From NCBI GenBank assembly GCA_903824785.1, contig CAIJYD010000040.1, positions 1 to 64,000 on the forward strand: DNA of 64,000 nt, given 5' to 3'. The notes beneath the pieces are model-generated. The model was not told where the DNA came from, searched no databases, and saw only the letters and a program-made list of their open reading frames with translations. Shown in pieces: positions 29,126-38,190 of the stretch (position 1 is its first letter; every line of letters starts with the position of its first letter). The position numbers and the translations under genes were made by a program. The DNA comes from an uncultured Bacteroidota bacterium. Lineage in GTDB: Bacteria; Bacteroidota; Bacteroidia; Bacteroidales; VadinHA17.

Positions 29126-30090
29126 TATCAAACACAATGACCGTAACAGAAAAGATAAAAAGCGCAAAAGGGCCATTATTTACATTCGAACTGCTTCCTC
29201 CTCTGAAAGGACATAGTATCGAACGTACCTATGCAGCAATTGACAGGCTTATTGAGTATGAACCTGCATATATTAATTTCACCTCTCACAGAAATGAAAC
29301 CCTTTTCAGGGAGCGTCCCGATGGCCTCCTGGAGAAAAAGGTTGTGCGTCTCCGGCCGGGAACAATAGCCCTTGCGGCAGCAGTTAAATATAAGTACAAT
29401 ATCCCCGTTGTTCCTCATTTGCTTTGTGGTGGTTTCACAAAGGAGGAGACAGAAAATGTGCTTATTGAGATGAGGTTCCTTGGTATTGATGACGTTCTGG
29501 CTTTAAGGGGAGACCCGCCGAAAGGAAGCCGGGTATTTATTCCGGAAAAGAATGGCCATACCCATACATTTGAACTTGTGCAACAGATTGCTGACATGAA
29601 CAGAGGGAAATATCTTGAGGAAAACCTTGAGAATGCCGACCCCACACAATTTTGTATCGGAGTAGCCGGATACCCGGAAAAACATTTCGAAGCAGCTAAC
29701 AGACAGGTAGATATGAAAAACCTGAAACAAAAGGTTGATGCCGGAGCCGCCTATGTTGTTACACAGTTGTTCTTTGATAATAACAGATTCTGCAGGTTCA
29801 GGGAAGAGTGTATCAAGGCGGGTATAACTGTTCCGATAATTCCCGGAATAAAACCTATTTCGGCTTTGAATGATATTAAATTGCTTCCTCAGACATTCCA
29901 TATCGATTTGCCTAATGACCTGTTTGCGGCAGTACAGAAATGTAAAACCGACAGTGAAGCCAGAGAGGTCGGAATAGACTGGGCAATAATGCAATCGAAA
30001 GAACTAATGAAGCTGGGTGTTCCCGGCATTCATTACTACACTCTTGGACGATCAGATAATGTTGCCAGGATTGTAAAAGCTTCGTTCTAA
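29122..30090 (+). CDS. metF: 5,10-methylenetetrahydrofolate reductase
   Basis: 322 aa. Supplies 5-methyl-THF to MetH, using [13 protein letters not shown] near the N-terminus contains the catalytic Glu; [12 protein letters not shown] and [12 protein letters not shown] are standard MetF blocks. The ATG overlaps the metH stop (ATGA), so the two are coupled. It ends four bases inside the convergent homocysteine methyltransferase gene. Confidence 0.93.
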   Translation: MISNTMTVTEKIKSAKGPLFTFELLPPLKGHSIERTYAAIDRLIEYEPAYINFTSHRNETLFRERPDGLLEKKVVRLRPGTIALAAAVKYKYNIPVVPHLLCGGFTKEETENVLIEMRFLGIDDVLALRGDPPKGSRVFIPEKNGHTHTFELVQQIADMNRGKYLEENLENADPTQFCIGVAGYPEKHFEAANRQVDMKNLKQKVDAGAAYVVTQLFFDNNRFCRFREECIKAGITVPIIPGIKPISALNDIKLLPQTFHIDLPNDLFAAVQKCKTDSEAREVGIDWAIMQSKELMKLGVPGIHYYTLGRSDNVARIVKASF

Positions 30091-30965
30091 CGGATTAACT
30101 TTTTCCCTATTTCCCTTATATGATCGGGTGTTGTGCCACAACACCCGCCTATTATGTTTGCTCCGGCTTTTATAAGCTCCGGAACAAATGAAGCCATCAT
30201 TTCAGGTGATTCACGAAAAACGGTTTTCCCATCTATGAATTCAGGGATTCCTGCATTTGCCTGTATAATAACAGGGATCTTATTATCGACAGCCCTGATC
30301 GCTTTAACGATTCCGGTCATATCTTCAATGCCATTACCGCAGTTTGACCCGACGATATGAGCTCCTGCTTCTTTCATGGAAATTACCATTTCTTCAGGAG
30401 TAACACCCATCATGGTATGGAATTCTCCATTCTGATCTCCGGAGAATGTCATTGTTATGATAACAGTACATTTTGTGTTTTCCCTTGCAGCTCTTACTGC
30501 CAATGAGGCCTCATCGACAGCTGACATTGTCTCAATAATGATAATATCGGCACCTCCTTTTTCCAGGGCAACAGCCTGATCGCGGAATGCATCGTATAAC
30601 TCACTTTCCGTAACATCTCCCATCAGGAGCATTTTACCTGTGGGACCAACCGAGCCGGCAACATGTTTATCGCTGCCGGCAGCTTCACGGTATATTGCAG
30701 CAGCGGCAGCGTTAATCTCATGTACGCGGTTTTCAAGACCATATTGCGCAAGCTTAAAAACTGATCCTCCGAAGCTGTTGGTTGATATTATATCGGAGCC
30801 AGCCTGTATATATGATTCTGCAATATCCAGAATATCTCTCCTGCGGGTTATATTCCATAATTCCGGACATTCGCCTGCTATCAGTCCTTTAGCCTGAATA
30901 AAGGTACCCAGTGCTCCGTCGGAGAGGAGTAACCTGTTCTGGCTTAGTTTTTCGAGGATGGTCAT
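30087..30965 (-). CDS. Stand-alone homocysteine S-methyltransferase domain protein
   Basis: 292 aa, equal to the first module of MetH: LLSDGALGTFIQAKGL, ISTNSFGGS, GSNCGNGIEDM and [13 protein letters not shown] give the barrel and the three zinc Cys. It has no folate, B12 or reactivation module, so the methyl donor must come from elsewhere (S-methylmethionine, SAM, betaine or a corrinoid protein). MmuM/YitJ-like and Bhmt-like roles are all possible. It faces the met operon and shares its function area, but is outside the riboswitch's control. metK lies upstream on the same strand after 62 bases. Confidence 0.85.
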   Translation of the reverse strand: MTILEKLSQNRLLLSDGALGTFIQAKGLIAGECPELWNITRRRDILDIAESYIQAGSDIISTNSFGGSVFKLAQYGLENRVHEINAAAAAIYREAAGSDKHVAGSVGPTGKMLLMGDVTESELYDAFRDQAVALEKGGADIIIIETMSAVDEASLAVRAARENTKCTVIITMTFSGDQNGEFHTMMGVTPEEMVISMKEAGAHIVGSNCGNGIEDMTGIVKAIRAVDNKIPVIIQANAGIPEFIDGKTVFRESPEMMASFVPELIKAGANIIGGCCGTTPDHIREIGKKLIR

Positions 30966-31027
30966 ATACAGATAATTACAATTTATTATATTCGTCTGAC
31001 GTTGCCTTTATTCATCTTATTAGCTCG

Positions 31028-32371
31028 TTACAATTTAAAAGCTTTCTTTATCTGGTCAACATAATCAAGTTTCTCCCAGGCAAAGAATTCAACTTTTTTC
31101 TGATATACTTTTTTACCATTTCCGTTTTGAGCTGTTGGCTTGGTTCCGGTTACTTCATAGAATACATCAATGGTTTCGGAATAGCTTTCGCGACCGAAAT
31201 GGCCATAAGATGCTGTCGGAAGGAATACCGGGTTTTTAAGGCCAAAACGCTGAACGATTGAATATGGGCGCATATCAAAAATTTTGTTTATCTTTTCTGC
31301 TATCTCGCCGTCATGAAGAACCTTGCCGTTACTTCCTTTTACTTTTGCGGTTCCGTATGTATTAACGTATAAACCAACAGGTTGTGCAACGCCAATAGCG
31401 TATGCTACCTGAACAAGAGCCTGATCGCAAACACCGGCTGCCACCAGGTTTTTCGCTATGTGACGGGCAGCATAGGCAGCAGACCTGTCAACTTTAGAGG
31501 AGTCTTTCCCCGAGAATGCACCTCCTCCGTGAGCTCCGTGACCACCGTAAGTATCAACAATAATCTTGCGGCCGGTAAGACCGGTATCTCCGTGTGGACC
31601 TCCGATAACAAATTTGCCGGTTGGGTTTACAAGAAGTTTAAAGGAGTTGTCAAACAGCTTACGGACTTTGGCAGGAAGAGTTTTCTTCACCCGTGGGATG
31701 AGGATTTTCTGAAGATCCTCTGCAATTTTCGTCTGCATTGCTTTTTCTGCAGCAAGTTCAGCTGCATGTGTATTTTCTTTAGGCAGAACAAATTCATCAT
31801 GCTGCGTGCTGATAACAATTGTGTCGATGCGCAAAGGTTTATTGTTGTCGTCGTATTCAACGGTAACCTGCGATTTGCTGTCGGGGCGAAGGTATTTCAT
31901 CTGCTTCCCTTCGTGTCTGATTTTAGCAAGTTCCCTGAGAAGACGATGAGCCAATTCAATTGTAAGTGGCATGAAGTTATCCATTTCGCGGCAGGCATAA
32001 CCGAACATCATTCCCTGATCACCTGCTCCCTGTTCCTCAGGTTTTTCACGGACAACTCCCTGATTAATATCACCCGATTGTTCATGAATGGTTGAAATTA
32101 AACCACATGAATCGCAATCAAAACGGTATTCAGCTTTTGTATAGCCAATCTGACGTATAACCTTGCGGGCTGTCTCCTGTACATCAACCCAGCCGGCTGT
32201 CTTGACTTCCCCGCCACAAACAACGAGCCCTGTTGTTACAAATGTTTCGCAAGCGACCTTTGATTCTGAATCCCAGCGAAGGAATTCATCAAGTAATGCA
32301 TCTGAGATCTGATCGGCTACCTTATCGGGGTGGCCTTCGGAAACTGATTCTGAAGTAAATAGATATGCCAT
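31028..32371 (-). CDS. metK: S-adenosylmethionine synthetase
   Basis: 447 aa, somewhat longer than enterobacterial MetK. Joins methionine and ATP to [23 protein letters not shown] at the N-terminus is the first signature (stated here up to 20 residues), [10 protein letters not shown] the second, [18 protein letters not shown] the P-loop-like part with catalytic Lys and Asp. Product SAM is the ligand of the riboswitch upstream of metY, so the two loci form a feedback pair. A ~200-base leader precedes it. Confidence 0.96.
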   Translation of the reverse strand: MAYLFTSESVSEGHPDKVADQISDALLDEFLRWDSESKVACETFVTTGLVVCGGEVKTAGWVDVQETARKVIRQIGYTKAEYRFDCDSCGLISTIHEQSGDINQGVVREKPEEQGAGDQGMMFGYACREMDNFMPLTIELAHRLLRELAKIRHEGKQMKYLRPDSKSQVTVEYDDNNKPLRIDTIVISTQHDEFVLPKENTHAAELAAEKAMQTKIAEDLQKILIPRVKKTLPAKVRKLFDNSFKLLVNPTGKFVIGGPHGDTGLTGRKIIVDTYGGHGAHGGGAFSGKDSSKVDRSAAYAARHIAKNLVAAGVCDQALVQVAYAIGVAQPVGLYVNTYGTAKVKGSNGKVLHDGEIAEKINKIFDMRPYSIVQRFGLKNPVFLPTASYGHFGRESYSETIDVFYEVTGTKPTAQNGNGKKVYQKKVEFFAWEKLDYVDQIKKAFKL

Positions 32372-32619
32372 AATATTAATGAATTAATTAATCAATTAGT
32401 TACCAGCGTTTTAAGTGTTGAAGAGCCTGAAGAAGCTCAAATCTTCAGCTCACTGCAAATACTTTACAGTAATAAACAACAGATGGTAAATTTGGTTGAT
32501 TGTAAAAGGGAATTATCCGCGGTTTAGCATTTTTTTCCTGTGGTTGCAATCAGCACAAATTTTTCCACCAAAATATTACGGCACAAAGTAAATAAGAAAA
32601 TTCAGAAAAAACAAAAAAA
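32372..32619 (-). other. Leader region between gldA and metK
   Basis: 248 bases upstream of metK. On the minus strand there is a 7-bp hairpin CTGAAGA/TCTTCAG with an 8-base loop (about 32435-32456), and further upstream GCTGATTGCAACC and ATGCTAAACC, short pieces reminiscent of SAM-binding RNAs. I could not fold a complete known riboswitch here. Confidence 0.3.
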
Positions 32620-33534
32620 TTATCCGGATGTCAGACGACGGAACACCTCTTCAAGGTTATTCTCCTGTTTCTGAAGCGCAAGGACCATGATTTTGTTACT
32701 TACCGCAAAAGAGAACAGAGCAGGGCGGATATCTTCTTCGCCTTCAGCTTCAATGAGCCAGCTCTTGTCATTAATTTGTTTTACAGTTTTCACATTATTA
32801 ATCTCTTCAAGGGCAGACTTTTCAATAGGATTATCAAACTCAATGGTGATAATTTGTTTTGGCTGGCTGATTACTGAATAGATGTTGCTTTTTTCTTCAT
32901 TTGCAACAATAACGCCTTTGTCAATGATAATTACACGGTCGCATATTGCTTCAACCTCCTGCATAATATGTGTGGAGAGGAGGATGGTCTTTTCTTTTCC
33001 CGCCTCCCTTATAAGGTTCCTGATTTCAACAATCTGATTAGGATCGAGCCCGGTGGTAGCTTCATCGAGTATAAGAACGGCAGGGTTATGGATAAGTGAC
33101 TGAGCAAGCCCCACCCTTTGTCTGTAACCTTTTGAAAGAGATCCGATCTTTTTGTTTTGTTCAGGTATGAGCCCCGTTACTTCAATAATATTATCGATCT
33201 GAGTTTTCTTCGGTCCCGGGTTATTATATATCGAAGCCACAAACCCCAGGTATTCCCTTACATACATTTCAGGATAGAGAGGGTTGTTTTCCGGGAGATA
33301 GCCTATCTGCCTTTTAACTTCAGAAATATTGGTTTCTACATCGAGATCATTAACAAAGACCTCTCCCGATGATGCCGGAATATATCCGGTAATGATCTTC
33401 ATCAGAGTTGATTTTCCTGCACCATTAGGTCCCAGAAACCCAACGATTTCACCAGTTTTTACTTCGAATGAAACATTATCGAGGGCTTTTTGCGGGCCGA
33501 AATGTTTTGTAACTTCCCGAACTAAAATTGACAT
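32620..33534 (-). CDS. gldA: GldA-like ABC transporter ATPase
   Basis: 304 aa from the ATG at 33534 (MSILVREVTKHFGPQKALDN); an upstream ATG would overlap the Usp gene by 32 bases. Walker A GPNGAGKST, Q-loop YLPENNPLYPEMYVREYL (the spelling typical of GldA), signature SLSKGYRQR, Walker B VLILDEATTGLD, H-loop ILLSTHI. GldA works with GldF and GldG, a transporter once linked to gliding, but neither partner is in the window, so it may serve another permease. It follows the Usp gene by 19 bases. Confidence 0.85.
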   Translation of the reverse strand: MSILVREVTKHFGPQKALDNVSFEVKTGEIVGFLGPNGAGKSTLMKIITGYIPASSGEVFVNDLDVETNISEVKRQIGYLPENNPLYPEMYVREYLGFVASIYNNPGPKKTQIDNIIEVTGLIPEQNKKIGSLSKGYRQRVGLAQSLIHNPAVLILDEATTGLDPNQIVEIRNLIREAGKEKTILLSTHIMQEVEAICDRVIIIDKGVIVANEEKSNIYSVISQPKQIITIEFDNPIEKSALEEINNVKTVKQINDKSWLIEAEGEEDIRPALFSFAVSNKIMVLALQKQENNLEEVFRRLTSG

Positions 33535-33553
33535 AAGCAGGTCCTTGTTTTCA

Positions 33554-34396
33554 TCATCCGTACATAAACTGCCCAACCTTTGCAAATGTTGATTTTGGAT
33601 TGATGCAACAAACGGGTATCCGGGAACTGTTGGCTATTATAAACTGTTCCTCTGCTCCCATAACATAATCGGCCACTGTTATGTTTTTGGTAGTCATTAT
33701 AAGAAGAAGATCGGCATTTATCTTTTGTGCAAAATCGATTGTCTGCTGAGCAAAGTTCCCCTTTGGAACCTCATGGACCTCATAGTCTATATTATTCTGT
33801 ATCAGATACTTAACAGCAAAGTTCAGGTTAATATTTGTCTTTTTCAAAATATTTTTATCACTGCTTACAGAAACAAACATGTGTATTTTTGAGTCAAAAT
33901 ATTTACCCATGAAAATTGCCATTTTCATCTTCTCCTTATTTTCTCCCCTGAAATCGACAGGAAAGACAATATTGTGATATTTTTCCTGATCAGAAGGAGG
34001 ATCCTGTACAACAATAAAAGGCATTTTAGATTTAACGATTACCTTCAAAGCCCAGCTGCCTGTGATCTTCTGCATTCCTTTCATTCCATGAGTACCCATA
34101 ACCACCAGGCTGGCATCTTTTTCATTGGCAAATTCAGCTATAGCCGAGAAAATACTTCCTTTTGAGATATGATATGATATCGGGACATTGTATTTAATAG
34201 TGTTTTCCTGAGCCAGTGCCTGTAGCTCATTCGTTTTTTCTGCTTCAATTTTTGGATTGATATTGGTATCGGCAATATGAAGAAGGCAGATATCATTTCC
34301 AACCATCCTGCTTATTTTCGCTGCATGTGCGAGTGCATGGCCGGCAACAACAGTAAAATCCCACGGTACAACTATTAGATTTTTATGTTCTTCCAT
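33554..34396 (-). CDS. Tandem universal stress protein
   Basis: 280 aa with two Usp domains. The first (1-~145) has LIVVPWDFT, VVMGTHGMKGMQKITGSWALK and FIVV, the ATP-binding glycine pattern. The second (~150-280) keeps the fold (NIVFPVDF) but lacks the G-x2-G motif, so probably only one domain binds nucleotide. Preceded by a perfect consensus promoter and followed by gldA. Cytoplasmic stress/energy role, as for the family. Confidence 0.88.
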   Translation of the reverse strand: MEEHKNLIVVPWDFTVVAGHALAHAAKISRMVGNDICLLHIADTNINPKIEAEKTNELQALAQENTIKYNVPISYHISKGSIFSAIAEFANEKDASLVVMGTHGMKGMQKITGSWALKVIVKSKMPFIVVQDPPSDQEKYHNIVFPVDFRGENKEKMKMAIFMGKYFDSKIHMFVSVSSDKNILKKTNINLNFAVKYLIQNNIDYEVHEVPKGNFAQQTIDFAQKINADLLLIMTTKNITVADYVMGAEEQFIIANSSRIPVCCINPKSTFAKVGQFMYG

Positions 34397-34425
34397 ATTT
34401 TTTTTGAGGTTTCGTATTTATAATA

Positions 34426-34456
34426 CAAAGTTATTCAGATTTTGTTAATTTTCAAA
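34426..34456 (-). promoter_or_regulatory. Consensus promoter of the usp-gldA unit
   Basis: Minus strand: TTTG (34453-34456), exactly 19 bases, TAACTTTG (34426-34433). Full match to the Bacteroidetes consensus, about 30 bases before the ATG. Confidence 0.85.
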
Positions 34457-34623
34457 TACCAGACAAGAGAGTGTTGCTCTGATAATAACTGTATTAACCT
34501 GAAATTATTATTAATAGCAGATTTTTTTATATGAACAGGAAGAGTCTGACAACAATTATTAATGCAGAATAAGCAAAAGGTAGCTATTTTGCCGGAACTA
34601 TAGTCCAATCGGTGGGCTAAAAT

Positions 34624-34657
34624 ACAAAAAAGCCGGGGATTTTTAATTTTCCCCGGC
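34624..34657 (-). terminator. Terminator at the end of the enolase-superfamily locus
   Basis: Minus strand: perfect 8-bp stem GCCGGGGA/TCCCCGGC (34650-34657 with 34632-34639), 10-base loop, then TTTTTTGT. It begins 28 bases after the NTF2-like gene. Confidence 0.9.
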
Positions 34658-34684
34658 AATAATCATGGTTTGTTTGATTTCAGG

Positions 34685-35116
34685 TTATAGTTTATATGCC
34701 TGTCTGGCTAATAACTTCCAGTTGCCCTTTTGATTCTGCCATACCTGCAGAATACCTATTCTCAGTTTCCCGGGAGTTCCGTTACTACTGGTTTCAGCAT
34801 TAAAGATATGACGGACAACAGCAGTTTTATCTGAAATTTTAATGGTTTGGCCTTCAAGATCAATTTTCAGATAAACGAGAGGTTTACCACTTACCACTTC
34901 ATCAATAAATTCAGTTTTATTCTGAACTTTCCCGCTTGAATGGCCATAGGAAAGCAGTTCTGCGGTCATATTATCAAGAATATTCTTATCAGCATTAATA
35001 AATCCTTTAATAAGGTTTTCAACAGCTGATGCGACCTCTTTCTCTTTGGTTGTCTGGCTCCTGGAGGATAACGATAAGCCAAACAGGAAAACGATTAATA
35101 TAAAGTATTTTTTCAT
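34685..35116 (-). CDS. Exported NTF2-like (SnoaL/DUF4440-type) small protein
   Basis: 143 aa from the ATG at 35116; ten extra upstream codons would spoil the signal peptide. A clear signal MKKYFILIVFLFGLSLSSRSQ is followed by a single cone-shaped domain: VENLIKGFINADKNILDN, LLSYGHSSGKVQNKTEF and ILQVWQNQKGNWKLLARQAY at the end, the DUF4440/SnoaL pattern. It lies 20 bases after enolase paralogue E1, as the last gene of the locus. Such domains bind or isomerise small molecules, so it may act on the dehydration product in the periplasm; no catalytic residue can be assigned. Confidence 0.8.
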   Translation of the reverse strand: MKKYFILIVFLFGLSLSSRSQTTKEKEVASAVENLIKGFINADKNILDNMTAELLSYGHSSGKVQNKTEFIDEVVSGKPLVYLKIDLEGQTIKISDKTAVVRHIFNAETSSNGTPGKLRIGILQVWQNQKGNWKLLARQAYKL

Positions 35117-35136
35117 CTGAATATTATTATTGATTA

Positions 35137-36624
35137 TTAACTCCAAAGTCTGTCATGTGAACTCTTCTGATCCCACTCAGGGGTAGGCAGGAAGTAACCA
35201 TTAGCTCTTGGACTGAGGTGTTGTTTAATTACCTCCTCGTTAAGGTCAATTCCGAGACCCGGAGAATCGAGTGGGACATTTGCGAACCCTTTGGTTATCA
35301 TCGGTTGGCTACCGGTCATTTTAACAAGACTTTCCCACCAGGTAAGATCAACAGAATGGTGTTCCAGTGCCAGGAAATTTTGTGTTGCAGCTGCACAATG
35401 AACATTAGCCATGAATGAGATCGGTGTTCCTGCCTGATGCATAGCCATTGCAATACCATGTTCCTCAGCATAATCACCAATTCTCTTGGTTTCCAGAAGA
35501 CCTCCGGAAGTAGCAAGGTCGGGGTGAACAATATCAACTGCTCTTGCATCTATCAGCGGTTTGAATCCACTGAGAAGGTAAATATCCTCCCCGGTCAGCA
35601 TTGGCGTCTCCAGACTGTCTGACAGAGTTTTCCACTGGTCAGTATATTCCCATGAAACAATATCCTCCATCCATGCAAGTCTGTATTTTTCAATGGCTTT
35701 ACCCAGACGGATTCCATTATTCAGATCAAAATGTCCATAATGGTCAGTACAAATTGGTATTTCATAACCAACGTGTCCGCGAACATCTTCTACAATTCGT
35801 GCCAGTTCTGCAAGCCCTTTATCGGTGATCTGAACCTGTGTGAAAGGATGTTTTGTATTTCCATAAGACATATAACTATTCAGATTATACTGGCCTGTTG
35901 CTCCGTCCCAGAATTTACTGTTTACAAGAGTACCCGGGATACTTTTAAGTTCGTTTATTGAGAGATCCATTTTGAGCCATGTATATCCCTGATCTTCAAC
36001 GCGATATTTGATTTTAGCTATCTGCTCCTCCTCTGATTTTCCTTCAGGAGTATCGGCATAGAGCCTTATCTTATCACGATACCTTCCTCCCAGGAGTTGC
36101 CAGGCTGGTACTCCGTAAGCCTTACCTGTCAGATCCCATAGTGCCATCTCAACACCACATACTCCACCACCCTGGCGACCATTGAACCCGAATTGCTTGA
36201 TTATTTTGAAGATCATCTCAACATTACAGGGATTCAATCCAAGCAGGCGGCTTTTCAGCATAAGCGCATACCTCGGGTCAGCACCATCCCTTACTTCTCC
36301 AAGACCATAAATACCCTGATTTGTGTCAATTCTGATCATAGCTGTACCACCCAGGACATTTGTTAATGCGACACGTAAATCAGTAATTTTCAAGTCAGAA
36401 GGAGCCGAGGACCTCTGTACCTTTGAAGTTGTCTGCGCAATAGTGTCCTCCATTGACAGATGCATTAACCCACCCAAAGCGATTCCTCCAAGAGCGGCTC
36501 TCTTCAAAAAGCTGCGGCGGTCATTTGAAGTTGATGGATTGTCAATTTCTTTCTTTATGGCTTCAGCTTCTGCCGATTCCATCTTCCGGTTCTGTTCAGT
36601 TATTTGCTGTATAATACTTTTCAT
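35137..36624 (-). CDS. Enolase-superfamily dehydratase-like protein E1 (MR/MLE type), Tat-exported
   Basis: 495 aa. Tat signal after a 37-residue polar tail: DRRSFLKRAALGG (~36-48). Capping domain from ~80; barrel with KMDLS (~218, second-strand Lys), metal ligands in CTDHYGHF (Asp), WMEDIVSW (Glu) and TGEDIYL (Glu), and the seventh-strand His in MAMHQAG. The end (FLPTPEWDQ) is typical of sugar-acid dehydratases of the mandelate-racemase group. Family reaction: Mg-dependent abstraction of a proton next to a carboxylate, often dehydrating aldonic or uronic acids. Substrate unknown. Last enolase gene of the block E4-E3-E2-E1. Confidence 0.87.
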   Translation of the reverse strand: MKSIIQQITEQNRKMESAEAEAIKKEIDNPSTSNDRRSFLKRAALGGIALGGLMHLSMEDTIAQTTSKVQRSSAPSDLKITDLRVALTNVLGGTAMIRIDTNQGIYGLGEVRDGADPRYALMLKSRLLGLNPCNVEMIFKIIKQFGFNGRQGGGVCGVEMALWDLTGKAYGVPAWQLLGGRYRDKIRLYADTPEGKSEEEQIAKIKYRVEDQGYTWLKMDLSINELKSIPGTLVNSKFWDGATGQYNLNSYMSYGNTKHPFTQVQITDKGLAELARIVEDVRGHVGYEIPICTDHYGHFDLNNGIRLGKAIEKYRLAWMEDIVSWEYTDQWKTLSDSLETPMLTGEDIYLLSGFKPLIDARAVDIVHPDLATSGGLLETKRIGDYAEEHGIAMAMHQAGTPISFMANVHCAAATQNFLALEHHSVDLTWWESLVKMTGSQPMITKGFANVPLDSPGLGIDLNEEVIKQHLSPRANGYFLPTPEWDQKSSHDRLWS

Positions 36625-36740
36625 TGGTGAAATATTAGTTATTTATTAGAATTGTTATTGACTCGTGAACAACATACTTTCTCTCAAAAGGGACGTACAC
36701 AATTTTGCTTTAATTTCAAGTCCCGGACTCTCTCAACCTA

Positions 36741-37979
36741 TTAAGGTCTTATAATTGTCCCATCTCTTTTACGGACCGTCCAGCCAGGGGCTTTGTTGTC
36801 AATCGGATATTTTGCTGCTTCTTTTTCATTTATATCCACACCATGTCCGGGAACTTCATTCACATACATATAGCCGTTTTTCATGGTGGGACATCCCGGG
36901 AATACTTCACGTGTTTTATCTGAAAAAATGACTGATTCCTGAATCCCGAAATTCCAGCATGCAAGATCCATATGGGCCTGGGCAGAATGCCCGACAGGAG
37001 ATGTATCTCCCGGTCCATGCCAGGCAGTTTTTACATTAAACCATTCACCCAATCGGGCAATTTTCATTGCAGGAGTTATTCCTCCGATCTGTGATACATG
37101 GACCCTGATATAATCAAAATAATGATTCATCATCGGCTCAACAAATTCATTGATATTATTAAATAGTTCGCCCATGGCAAAAGGGACAGTTGTACTCTCC
37201 CTGAGCTGTTTCCACCAGCTTCTGTTTTCTGGCGAAAGAGGGTCTTCAATGTTAAACGGCCTGTATTGTTCAAGGTGTCTGCACAGGTTTATCACATCCA
37301 TAGGCTGGCAACGCTCATGTATATCATGCATCAGTTCAATCTCTTCCCCGCATTTTTTCCTGACCAGATCAAACATTTCAGGTACGGCCTTCAAATAGGC
37401 CTTATCGTCCATGAAAGTATCGGAGGGCATACCAAAACCAGCCTCCTTAAAATCCGGATTACTACCGAGTGTACCTACGCCTCCATAACCTCCCTTTTGA
37501 AAATTCATAAGGGAAGAACCGCCTTGCTGAATCCTTACATGCCGATATCCCTGTTCCATGAATTTCTGTACACTTTCTGCAACAGCTTCCGGTGTCGGAC
37601 CACTTGCATGGCCGTAACAGTCAACTGCAAAACGGCATTTACCTCCTAACAGCTGATATAAAGGCATATTTGCTTTTTTTGCTTTAATATCCCATAAAGC
37701 TTCATCCAGACCACTTAATGCATTGTTTAAAACCGGGCCGTTTCTCCAGTAAGAACTGACATAGAACGCATGCCATAAATCTTCAATATTGTCAGCATCG
37801 CGGCCAATACAAAAATCGGGCATATACTTATTAATGGCAGTTACGACAACCTCCGCCCTCTGAGTGAAGGAGGCGCAGCCGATCCCATATAAACCAGGAA
37901 CATCAGTCTCTATTTTGACCACAACAAGATTTAAACCCTCCGGAGCAGTGCCAATAGCTTTTACATTTTTGATTTTCAA
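36741..37979 (-). CDS. Enolase-superfamily protein E2, mannonate dehydratase (ManD/RspA) type, cytosolic
   Basis: 412 aa, a usual ManD/RspA length. TTG start: KIKNVKAIGTAPEG is the normal family N-terminus and an in-frame TAA lies five codons upstream, so there is no signal peptide, unlike the other seven. ManD landmarks: VRIQQGG (Arg), HDIHERCQP (metal Asp and catalytic His), IEDPLSPEN (Glu), AMGELFNN (Glu), WHGPGDTSPVG (His), and the C-terminus WTVRKRDGTIIRP. ManD enzymes turn D-mannonate (some also D-gluconate) into 2-keto-3-deoxygluconate. Probably the cytoplasmic member of the pathway. Confidence 0.88.
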   Translation of the reverse strand: MKIKNVKAIGTAPEGLNLVVVKIETDVPGLYGIGCASFTQRAEVVVTAINKYMPDFCIGRDADNIEDLWHAFYVSSYWRNGPVLNNALSGLDEALWDIKAKKANMPLYQLLGGKCRFAVDCYGHASGPTPEAVAESVQKFMEQGYRHVRIQQGGSSLMNFQKGGYGGVGTLGSNPDFKEAGFGMPSDTFMDDKAYLKAVPEMFDLVRKKCGEEIELMHDIHERCQPMDVINLCRHLEQYRPFNIEDPLSPENRSWWKQLRESTTVPFAMGELFNNINEFVEPMMNHYFDYIRVHVSQIGGITPAMKIARLGEWFNVKTAWHGPGDTSPVGHSAQAHMDLACWNFGIQESVIFSDKTREVFPGCPTMKNGYMYVNEVPGHGVDINEKEAAKYPIDNKAPGWTVRKRDGTIIRP

Positions 37980-38190
37980 GTGTTCTGTTGTTTAAAATAT
38001 ATTCAGGATTTACGAAAGTGCATTAATATTTATGACATTTTTTCACTGAAGATTTATTGTTTTAAAGTTAATATGATTATTCGAATCCGGCCATATTTAG
38101 ATTAATATTTCACCTCAACAATTCTGCTCTCTAATTTTTAAACATGTTATTTAAAAGCGTTTAATTAACAGGATATCAAGCCTTTTGTTT

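Noticed and set aside
34435-34659. 74-codon minus-strand frame near the uspA promoter
   Set aside because: It contains the terminator stem at 34632-34657 and the -33 box, has no recognisable features and leaves no room for regulation.
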